A DNA stretch of 9,467 bases from Bacteroidota bacterium. Lineage in GTDB: Bacteria; Bacteroidota; Ignavibacteria; Kryptoniales; JAKASW01. Below are positions 1 to 5,863 of the stretch, in pieces. The stretch is taken from the NCBI GenBank assembly GCA_021789755.1, contig JAJYJD010000127.1, positions 1 to 9,467 on the forward strand, given 5' to 3'. Every line of letters starts with the position of its first letter. Position 1 is the stretch's first letter. Both the position numbers and the translations under genes were made by a program. The notes under the pieces were generated by a model, which worked only from the letters and a program-made list of their open reading frames with translations, was not told the DNA's origin and did not search any database.

Positions 1-1
1 C

Positions 2-1159
2 TTCGCGGCCGCTGAGACCTCCTTCGTCTCGGCCGACAAAGTCGCCCTTGTCGTCGACTTGCCGCCCGGCGGCAAAACCCGTTCGATTCTCTACTTTCTT
101 CAAAACAACGAGGTGTTTTTCGCAACGGTAGTTGTCGCAGGCAATCTTTTCGTCACCTTGTTTTCTTCGGTTGCGGAAATATTCTTTCACGGCACGCTGG
201 GGATGAACTTGCCGGAGGTGATCGGCTTTACGACCGTTATCGGATTTATGCTCGGTGAATTGATTCCCAAGAGTCTGGCAATCGAGAGTCCTGAAAAAGC
301 GGCGAGGCTGCTTATGCCGCTCGTGAGGACATTCGCGGTCATAACAAGCCCGATCGTGAATGTCACTGCGCGTGTCTCAACTTTTATCGCACGAGTGGTT
401 TTCCGTTCGCCGACTTCGGGATCTCTGATGTTTCAGAGGCGGGATGTCTACCGGTTTCTTGGAAGCACGGTAAGCAGCGGATACCTGGATAAAATAGAAT
501 CCGACTTGATCAGGCGGCTGCTTGAGAATGCCGGTGTCCCCGTGCGCAGCATCGCGGTTCCACGCACTGAAATCGTCTCGGCCAAATTGGGGACAAAGAT
601 CGGGAAGCTCCGGGAAATATTCGAGAAGACCAGTAAGACCAAAGTCATTGTTTATGACTCAAGCATCGATAATGTAGTCGGCGTTGCCTACGCGAAAGAT
701 ATATTCAGGGAAGTGGAGCTCGTTGATGAGCTGTTGAGCGACGTGTTGTTCGTACCTGAGAGCATCACGGTGATAGATTTGCTCGATGAATTCAGGACTG
801 AAAAAGTGTACGTCGCCATTCTTATAGATGAGTTTGGGGGGACTTCAGGTTTGGTCACCTCATCGGACGTGATGGAGCTGTTCCTGGGAGATGTCGCTGT
901 GCGGTTCAGCGAGGAGAGAGTCAAATCGGTGGGTGCACGGCAGTTCATCCTGCAGGGAAACGCGGAAATGGCGGAGGTCGAGGCGGCTGCCGGAGTGAAG
1001 CTGCCCGAAGGCGATTTCGCCACTATTGCCGGCCTGGTAACGTCATATTTGGGGAGGATCCCATCCCGTGGTGAGGTGTTCAATATCGGGAAATCCCAGT
1101 TCCAGGTCTTGCGGTCGGATGGAAGAAAGATAGATGCGTTGAAGATGATAGTAAGATAG
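2..1159 (+). CDS. CNNM/CorC-family membrane protein (DUF21 + CBS pair + CorC_HlyC domain), 5'-partial
   Basis: The reading frame is open to the left edge, and the codons before the TTG at 59 encode family-like sequence (AAETSFVSADKVALVV), so the gene begins outside the window; 385 residues are visible. In the fragment, hydrophobic segments around residues 40-58, 73-90 and 107-133 are the rest of the DUF21 transmembrane domain, with the family motif GELIPKSLA at about 85-93. A CBS pair follows (about 185-240 and 247-297), opening with VPRTEIV and containing the typical LIDEFGGTSGLVT stretch. A C-terminal CorC_HlyC (transporter-associated) domain spans about 311-383. Family members are inner-membrane proteins linked to Mg2+/Co2+ efflux or to tolerance of cation stress, and the CBS pair is expected to bind adenine nucleotide. 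The substrate cannot be told from sequence. It is separated by 385 bp from the next gene, so they are probably not one operon. Bacteroidota call such genes gldE in some contexts, but nothing here supports that name. Confidence 0.9.
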   Translation, partial: FAAAETSFVSADKVALVVDLPPGGKTRSILYFLQNNEVFFATVVVAGNLFVTLFSSVAEIFFHGTLGMNLPEVIGFTTVIGFMLGELIPKSLAIESPEKAARLLMPLVRTFAVITSPIVNVTARVSTFIARVVFRSPTSGSLMFQRRDVYRFLGSTVSSGYLDKIESDLIRRLLENAGVPVRSIAVPRTEIVSAKLGTKIGKLREIFEKTSKTKVIVYDSSIDNVVGVAYAKDIFREVELVDELLSDVLFVPESITVIDLLDEFRTEKVYVAILIDEFGGTSGLVTSSDVMELFLGDVAVRFSEERVKSVGARQFILQGNAEMAEVEAAAGVKLPEGDFATIAGLVTSYLGRIPSRGEVFNIGKSQFQVLRSDGRKIDALKMIVR

Positions 1160-1264
1160 AACGGCCCAATTTCCGGGTCTCCATATTACTCTTTTTATAC
1201 TTATACGTCTAAGAATATTGATGCCGTAGAAACTGTTTTTGAGGTTCATCTGTTAAGTAATTTG

Positions 1265-1411
1265 ATGTTCTTTATTCATTTAACCCGGCTCGAAGGGGAG
1301 TGGGGCGCAGAAACGACTCAGATTACGCGTCCTACTGAGGAGGTGAATCGCCTCTTCTGCAGAATTGCGTTCAAATCACTCTTCTCGATCGAGGACGAAG
1401 ATACCGATTAA
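1265..1411 (+). CDS. possible 48-residue small ORF, doubtful
   Basis: An ATG at 1265 opens a 48-codon frame ending at TAA 1409-1411. The peptide starts MFFIHLTRLEGEW and ends with the acidic run SIEDEDTD. There is no Shine-Dalgarno-like sequence before the ATG (upstream is TTAAGTAATTTG), no recognisable domain and no signal peptide. A 49-codon open frame in 385 bp can arise by chance. I list it only because it is the longest + strand frame I noticed in the gap; I think it is more likely non-coding. Confidence 0.1.
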   Translation: MFFIHLTRLEGEWGAETTQITRPTEEVNRLFCRIAFKSLFSIEDEDTD

Positions 1412-1479
1412 CGCACTTAAATTGAAAACGACCCGCCACATTTCTGGCGCGACTCAAAGGATCACCTGGTAACGACTCA
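1312..1479 (+). repeat. three dispersed copies of CGACTCA
   Basis: The 7-mer CGACTCA occurs at 1314-1320, 1450-1456 and 1473-1479, all in the same orientation. The first and third share the longer AACGACTCA (1312-1320 and 1471-1479). The second and third start 23 bp apart, close to two helical turns, and both are followed within a few bases by CAAAG. Three copies of one 7-mer in under 400 bp is more than expected by chance. They could be binding sites for a regulator of the downstream operon, but no known site is recognised. Confidence 0.35.
1337..1357 (+). other. small hairpin (GAGGAGG / CCTCTTC)
   Basis: GAGGAGG at 1337-1343 can pair with CCTCTTC at 1351-1357 (six Watson-Crick pairs and one G-T) around the 7-nt loop TGAATCG. 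No T run follows, so it is not an intrinsic terminator. It would sequester a Shine-Dalgarno-like GGAGG, but no good start codon with a long frame follows. Role unknown; chance is possible. Confidence 0.3.
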
Positions 1480-1512
1480 ATCAAAGTGATGTGTCCCGAA
1501 CCACGAGATTCC

Positions 1513-1526
1513 ATAAGTACACTTAT
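1513..1526. promoter_or_regulatory. palindrome ATAAGT-AC-ACTTAT before the peptidase-barrel gene
   Basis: Perfect 6-bp inverted repeats, ATAAGT (1513-1518) and ACTTAT (1521-1526), separated by two bases, end 18 bp before the ATG and 7 bp before the Shine-Dalgarno sequence. The position, between any promoter and the ribosome binding site, fits an operator for a small dimeric repressor. With only a 2-nt spacer it would make a poor RNA hairpin, so a DNA site is the likelier reading. No specific regulator is recognised. Confidence 0.4.
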
Positions 1527-1533
1527 CTAACCT

Positions 1534-1539
1534 GAAGGA
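1534..1539 (+). promoter_or_regulatory. ribosome binding site GAAGGA
   Basis: GAAGGA lies 5 nt before the ATG at 1545, and the ATG is followed by a good signal peptide. Together they fix the start of the 1038-residue protein. Confidence 0.7.
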
Positions 1540-1544
1540 TTACC

Positions 1545-4500
1545 ATGAGAAAGCTTTTCTTTGCGATCATGCTTCTTGCAATTGCGTCCCCGCTTTCGGC
1601 GCAGGATTTCGGCAAGAACAAAGTTCATTATCTGGACTTCAATTGGGAGTATATCAGATCCACGCACTTCAATGTCTACTTCACAAAGGGCGGTTACGAA
1701 CTCGCTCAGTTTGTCGCCGCTGAGGCCGAGAGTTCGGTGACATCTATCTGTGCGAGCTTCCACTATCAGATTAACAAAAGGATCAACATCGCGATATTCA
1801 ATTCTCACAACGATTTTCAGCAAAACAACATCATCCCGGAGTATCTTGAGGAGGGAACCGGCGGCGTGACGGAGCTATACAAAAACAGAGTAGTGCTCCC
1901 CTGGGAGGGAAGCCTGAGTCTGATGCGCCACGTTGTCCACCACGAACTGGTTCACGCAGTATTCGACGAAATGTTCTACGGCGGTTCGGTTCAATCAATA
2001 ATAGAGCACAACATAACATTCCAGATCCCGACGTGGTTCAACGAGGGCATGGCCGAATACCAGTCACTCAACCATTGGGAGGTTAACTCGGACCAGTTCC
2101 TGATCGACGCTACGGTAAACGACTACATGCCGCCGATCAACTATCTCCAGGGTTATCTTTGCTACAGAGGAGGGGAATCGGTCTGGCATTATATCGATGA
2201 AAAATATGGCCACGAGAAGGTTGGCGAGATAGTCAATGCAGTCCTTGCCACGCATAGTGTCGACAAAGGATTCGAAAGGGCAATCGGCATGAACGTCGAC
2301 CAGCTTTCAGATGCCTGGCAAAAATACAACCGGAAGGAATATTTTCCCGAAGTCGGGGTAAGGCAGTCGCTTGCAAGTTTCGCCCAGCGGGTGACCGATC
2401 ACCGGAAAGACGAGAGTGTTTACAACACAAGTCCCGTCATCTCGCCCAACGGGGACAAGGTCGCGTTCATCACCGACCGGACCGGGTACTTCGACGTGGT
2501 AATGGTATCGACGGTGACAGGGCAGCGAATCCGCACCCTGGTGAAAGGGAGCAGGTCTGCGAATTTCGAGGAACTGCATCTTCTGACGCCCGGCATAGCT
2601 TGGTCTCCCGACGGGAAAGAAGTAGCAGTGGCTTCAAAGACGGGTGAGTACGACGACATTTTTATGATAAACGCCGTCACGGGTGCCACAAAAGAGCTTC
2701 CCGGTTTGTCTCTGGATGGCATAGATGGAATCAATTTTTCTCCGGATGGCAATGAACTTGCAATATCGGCTTATAAGCCCCTGGAGTCGGACATTTATGT
2801 TTACAATCTCAAGACTCATGAATTACGGAACCTCACGAACGATATCTTTACGGATCAGCAGCCTTACTGGTCTCCGGACGGCAAGAAGATCTATTTCGCT
2901 TCGGACCGCGGCGACAGCCTGTACCAGGAAAGCAATCCGCTCGCGCTTGCTCACTGGGCGGCCGGCAATCCGTTGGACATCTTTTCGATCGATGTTGCCT
3001 CCGGAAAGATACAGAGGATTACTCATTCGAATTTTCCCAACACGCCGAACGTAGTCGCACACGGCGGAGATAATACCTACCCGCTGCCGACGCCGGACGG
3101 CAAAGGGCTCATTTTCGAATCGAGCAGGAATGGTATCGACAACCTCTATTATAAGGACTTTGCTACCGGGCACACAGTCCCGCTCACGAATTCTCTGTAT
3201 GGTATCAATGAGCCCTCGATGTCGGCGAACGGCGAGAAGATTGCATTCACGTCCCTCAACTACGGCGGCTATGATGTCTTCACTATGAATCTCCCCCTGA
3301 GCCACGAATTGAAGGGACCGTTGGCGCCGACTGATTACGTCCGCCGGTTCTTCAGCCGGAACGAAATCGCTGCGCGGGTCGACACCGGCTCGGCTTCCGA
3401 CAGCCTTGGATCACTGTACGGTGCATCCACAACTTACGAGTTCAGCCAGATGGTCTTCTCATCGAGGTATCAAGACGAATCGAGCAAGCCTAAGGTATCG
3501 CCGTTCCTTCTTAAAGGGGACATCGATTCGTCCGGCAATTTTGTTCCCTTTCCGTACAAGATTGATTTTTCGCCCGACATCATCACAGGCGGGGCGGGCT
3601 ATAATACCCTCTACGGTTTCCAGGGCGCGACCGAGGTTGCCTTCAGCGACATGCTGGGCAACAACGAGATCGACCTGTACACAGACTTTCAAATTGACCT
3701 GCAGAACAGTGATTATGCCTTGTCGTACTCGAACCTTGCATCACGAGTGAACTACGGAGTGGGACTGATTCACACGGCTAACTTCCTGTACTTGTACGAT
3801 AACGCAACCGGCTATTATGAACTCAACAGATTCCAGGCTCTGATCGGAGACTTATCGTTCTCGAGACCGTTCGACAGGTTCAGACGTCTCGACCTCGACG
3901 TTTCTTATCTCGGGATTTCAAGGCAGAACATAGACAACCCGGCCGATCCCGGAGCATCAGCTAACGCCGTCATGGGTTCGTTGAGTTATGTAAAAGACAA
4001 TTCGCTGGACGGATACTTTGCTCCCGTGAACGGGACGCGGTACAGCTTGACCCTCACCGTAGTGCCGAAGATATCCGAGAGTTTCCTCGGCTTTGAGACA
4101 GCCGGGATCGACTACCGGACGTACCTTCCGTTTCTTGATGAAAACGTATTTGCCGTTCGGCTCGCCGGAGCGGCGAGCACAGGCCCCGACCCGCAGAAGT
4201 TTTTCATCGGCGGCGTGAGCAACTGGATTAACCGCAGTTACAACACCGAGCTGATACCGATCAACAGTGTCGGAGACTACGCGTTCCTGACGCCGGTCTT
4301 CCCGCTGCGTGGATATGATTACGACACCCAGCTCGGAACAAAGTATTTTCTGGCGAACCTTGAAATACGTTTCCCCCTGGTTCGTTACTTCGTGCCCGGC
4401 CTGCTGCCGATACTACTTTCCAACATCGAGGGAGTCATTTTTACGGACGCCGGGAGCGCCTTCAACTCAGTGTCGACGTACAAACCGTTCGGGAAGAATG

Positions 4501-4661
4501 CCTCGGGCAGCCTTGTCACACGTGACCTTCTGGTCGGGTCGGGTTTTGGAGCGAGGGTTCCTTTTTTGTATTTTGTGCTGAGGTTTGATTATGCGTGGCA
4601 GTATGATATTGAGGGCTTCCACAATCCGACGTTTTACTTCTCGCTGGGCGGCGACTTCTGA
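1545..4661 (+). CDS. Exported zinc-peptidase / TolB-like propeller / Omp85-like barrel fusion protein
   Basis: 1038 residues in three modules. Residues 1-19 are a signal peptide (MRKLFF, hydrophobic core, cleavage likely after LSA-19). About 25-265 resemble the peptidase MA-like gluzincin domain: HELVH at 133-137 gives zinc ligands H133 and H137 and catalytic E134, and WFNEGMAEY at 164-172 supplies the likely third ligand E167, so the active site looks intact. About 290-585 contain six PD40/TolB-type blades, marked by SPNGDKVAF (300), WSPDGKEVA (353), FSPDGNELA (398), WSPDGKKIY (442), TPDGKGLIF (516) and SANGEKIAF (560). About 672-1038 look like an Omp85/surface-antigen barrel, with PLRGYDYD (920-927), matching the Omp85 loop-6 (V/L)RG(F/Y) motif, IEGVIFTDAGSAF (961-973) and a terminal Phe as beta-signal. 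No POTRA domain is evident in the linker (about 585-672). By analogy with BamA or PlpD, the N-terminal modules should start in the periplasm. The substrate is unknown. The downstream barrel gene overlaps its 3' end. Domain calls are from motifs; domain borders are approximate. Confidence 0.9.
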   Translation: MRKLFFAIMLLAIASPLSAQDFGKNKVHYLDFNWEYIRSTHFNVYFTKGGYELAQFVAAEAESSVTSICASFHYQINKRINIAIFNSHNDFQQNNIIPEYLEEGTGGVTELYKNRVVLPWEGSLSLMRHVVHHELVHAVFDEMFYGGSVQSIIEHNITFQIPTWFNEGMAEYQSLNHWEVNSDQFLIDATVNDYMPPINYLQGYLCYRGGESVWHYIDEKYGHEKVGEIVNAVLATHSVDKGFERAIGMNVDQLSDAWQKYNRKEYFPEVGVRQSLASFAQRVTDHRKDESVYNTSPVISPNGDKVAFITDRTGYFDVVMVSTVTGQRIRTLVKGSRSANFEELHLLTPGIAWSPDGKEVAVASKTGEYDDIFMINAVTGATKELPGLSLDGIDGINFSPDGNELAISAYKPLESDIYVYNLKTHELRNLTNDIFTDQQPYWSPDGKKIYFASDRGDSLYQESNPLALAHWAAGNPLDIFSIDVASGKIQRITHSNFPNTPNVVAHGGDNTYPLPTPDGKGLIFESSRNGIDNLYYKDFATGHTVPLTNSLYGINEPSMSANGEKIAFTSLNYGGYDVFTMNLPLSHELKGPLAPTDYVRRFFSRNEIAARVDTGSASDSLGSLYGASTTYEFSQMVFSSRYQDESSKPKVSPFLLKGDIDSSGNFVPFPYKIDFSPDIITGGAGYNTLYGFQGATEVAFSDMLGNNEIDLYTDFQIDLQNSDYALSYSNLASRVNYGVGLIHTANFLYLYDNATGYYELNRFQALIGDLSFSRPFDRFRRLDLDVSYLGISRQNIDNPADPGASANAVMGSLSYVKDNSLDGYFAPVNGTRYSLTLTVVPKISESFLGFETAGIDYRTYLPFLDENVFAVRLAGAASTGPDPQKFFIGGVSNWINRSYNTELIPINSVGDYAFLTPVFPLRGYDYDTQLGTKYFLANLEIRFPLVRYFVPGLLPILLSNIEGVIFTDAGSAFNSVSTYKPFGKNASGSLVTRDLLVGSGFGARVPFLYFVLRFDYAWQYDIEGFHNPTFYFSLGGDF
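4580..4583 (+). promoter_or_regulatory. candidate ribosome binding site GAGG inside the upstream gene
   Basis: GAGG, 7 nt before the ATG at 4591, is the best Shine-Dalgarno-like sequence near any in-frame start of the PorV-like gene. The other in-frame starts (TTG 4585, ATG 4603, TTG 4609) have nothing better. It lies inside the coding sequence for the last barrel strands of the upstream protein. Confidence 0.4.
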
Positions 4662-5760
4662 GGCGACCGGCGTACTTGTACTAGTCGTTTTTCTTTCGTC
4701 TGTCAACGCTGCCTTTTCCCAGTCATTGTTTCTTGGGGACGGCTACATTCTGGGAAACAGGGCAGCCGCGATGTCGGCCTACGTGGCCGATCCGGATTTT
4801 GCGCACTCTGTCCTGCTGAATCCGGCGAAACTCGGGTATGCGTCCAATATCTACATTGCCGGTGACTACGAGTATTTCTCGCGCGGAAAGGGAGAGTTGT
4901 ATCTTCCTGATTCTCCCACCGGTTTTCTTTCAAATGGCGGTCTCAGCTCGGTGAACGCTTCAATGGCGCTACCGGTCGGTCCGGTGGGAATGGGCGCAGC
5001 GTTCGAGGCTTTTAGCATGGCTGGTTGGAGAACTACAGTGACTGCCGTTGGGATAGCCGGAGAAATCCCGCTTGGATTCTCGCTGGGGATCACCGGTAAA
5101 TACGCGACTCTCATGAAGCAGGTCGCGATTCCCGGCGGTACCTGGCAATATCGTCTCAAGAAATTCACATTTGACCTGGGAGCAATGAATCGGACGACGC
5201 TCGCCGACAATACCTTCTTCAGGGCGATTTTCTCCACCGGAATTGTCTTCACAAATGTCCTGGCCAGGACGACGTGGGGCGGTGGACATCCTCTGACTCC
5301 GGGTATGACCGTTGATGTGAACCTTCCCCAGACATTCGGATGCGGGATCGCGTACACCTTTGCGTCAAATTACCGCCTCGCCGATTACGAGTTGTTCAGG
5401 TTGACGGGCGCTATCGATTACTCGCATCTGTTCAGCAACTCGTCTCCCGTCGATAACTTCTCCTGGCAACGTGACCAGTACAGGATAGGGCTTGAGACGA
5501 TGGCGCTGGGAGTGCTTGCCGTGCGGATCGGGTACACTCTGAAGACCCCGGTGACGGCCGGGACCGACACGCAGAACAATCTCTCCATCTCACGACTGGG
5601 CACCGGATTTTCCTACGGCTTCTCTCTTCGATTCCCGGTGAAACTTGTACTCCCCGCCTTGCCGGTCACATCCCTGGAAATATCATATGCGAAAAATCCC
5701 GAGTGGAATTCGGGTATGTACCACGACCTTTTCGGTGCGGTATTGGAAATGCTTTTTTAG
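4591..5760 (+). CDS. PorV/UPF0164-like outer-membrane beta-barrel protein
   Basis: 389 residues from ATG 4591. A long Arg-rich n-region (about residues 1-26) leads into a hydrophobic core GVLVLVVFLSSVNAAF (about 27-42), with cleavage near AFS/Q: a signal peptide. The mature part opens with the pattern G-N-R-A-A-A-M-S-A-Y ... LLNPAKLG (about 55-82), which matches the GxRxxxMGxA ... NPAxL hallmark of PorV/UPF0164 and FadL-like proteins. The remainder is alternating Gly/aromatic beta-strand sequence ending in EMLF, with a terminal Phe. Such proteins are outer-membrane barrels; PorV itself is the type IX secretion shuttle, but this paralogue cannot be assigned to that role from sequence. The start is uncertain: every possible start lies within the upstream gene (overlap 53-77 bp), because no in-frame ATG/GTG/TTG lies between that gene's stop and the hydrophobic core. 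I chose ATG 4591 for its GAGG. The overlap implies translational coupling with the peptidase-barrel protein. Confidence 0.8.
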   Translation: MRGSMILRASTIRRFTSRWAATSEATGVLVLVVFLSSVNAAFSQSLFLGDGYILGNRAAAMSAYVADPDFAHSVLLNPAKLGYASNIYIAGDYEYFSRGKGELYLPDSPTGFLSNGGLSSVNASMALPVGPVGMGAAFEAFSMAGWRTTVTAVGIAGEIPLGFSLGITGKYATLMKQVAIPGGTWQYRLKKFTFDLGAMNRTTLADNTFFRAIFSTGIVFTNVLARTTWGGGHPLTPGMTVDVNLPQTFGCGIAYTFASNYRLADYELFRLTGAIDYSHLFSNSSPVDNFSWQRDQYRIGLETMALGVLAVRIGYTLKTPVTAGTDTQNNLSISRLGTGFSYGFSLRFPVKLVLPALPVTSLEISYAKNPEWNSGMYHDLFGAVLEMLF

Positions 5761-5795
5761 CCCGCCTGATTTCCGAAAAGCCCGTTCGATATCGT

Positions 5796-5830
5796 TTTGC
5801 ACCCGGATGCGGTCCGTTGCATTAGAATTG
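5796..5830 (+). promoter_or_regulatory. hisD: candidate hisD promoter (TTTG - N23 - TAGAATTG)
   Basis: TTTG at 5796-5799 and TAGAATTG at 5823-5830 resemble the Bacteroidota -33/-7 pair TTTG/TAnnTTTG, with one mismatch in the -7 element and a 23-nt spacer at the long end of the usual range. TAGAAT within it is also one base from the sigma-70 -10 box. Transcription would start about 5836, giving a leader of roughly 28 nt before ATG 5864. It is a weak match, and hisD could instead be read from the upstream operon. Confidence 0.3.
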
Positions 5831-5833
5831 GAA

Positions 5834-5846
5834 AGAACTGCGTTCT
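5834..5846. promoter_or_regulatory. palindrome AGAAC-TGC-GTTCT at the proposed hisD transcription start
   Basis: Perfect 5-bp inverted repeats around a 3-nt centre (5834-5838 and 5842-5846), located just after the candidate -7 box and 17 bp before the hisD ATG. The placement fits an operator, or a very short RNA hairpin in the leader. No His-rich leader peptide is visible, so classical his attenuation is not supported. Confidence 0.3.
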
Positions 5847-5863
5847 CACATAAATTATTTAGC

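Larger units (their letters stand above)
1160..1544. other. intergenic region, 385 bp, with short repeats and a palindrome
   Basis: No convincing gene is present. The first ~110 bp are AT-rich (several T runs, TTTATACTTATACG) and the rest is more balanced. It holds three copies of CGACTCA (1314, 1450, 1473), a 7-bp hairpin at 1337-1357, a 5-bp hairpin CGCCA/TGGCG at 1434-1449, an ATCAC...GTGAT inverted pair at 1461-1490, and a perfect 6+6 palindrome at 1513-1526. A weak 5-bp GC stem at 1163-1179 follows the upstream gene, but its T run is 12 nt away. I find no clear TTG/TAnnTTTG or TTGACA/TATAAT promoter pair. It presumably holds the promoter of the peptidase-barrel operon. Confidence 0.6.

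Noticed and set aside
1163..1197. Possible intrinsic terminator after the CNNM/CorC-like gene
   Set aside because: The stem GGCCC/GGGTC is only 5 bp with one G-T pair, and the T run (1192-1196) begins 12 nt after the stem, too far for a standard terminator.
1238..1264. TTTG ... TAATTTG as a TTTG/TAnnTTTG promoter
   Set aside because: The -7 element has one base too few between TA and TTTG and the spacer is only 16 nt, so it does not fit the consensus.
1445..1460. TGGCGC-like sequence as a sigma-54 -24 element
   Set aside because: The expected TTGCA/TTGCT element at the proper distance is absent (sequence there is AAAGG).
1434..1490. CGCCA/TGGCG hairpin and ATCAC...GTGAT inverted pair as regulatory structures
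   Set aside because: Both have 5-bp arms only and the second has a 20-nt spacer; such pairs are expected by chance in a region of this length.
5787..5794. CGATATCG palindrome between the barrel gene and hisD
   Set aside because: An isolated 8-bp palindrome is common by chance and is not placed with respect to a convincing promoter element.
5807..5863. N-terminal extension of HisD from ATG 5807
   Set aside because: The 19 added residues do not resemble HisD N-termini, there is no Shine-Dalgarno, and it would begin upstream of the proposed promoter -7 box.
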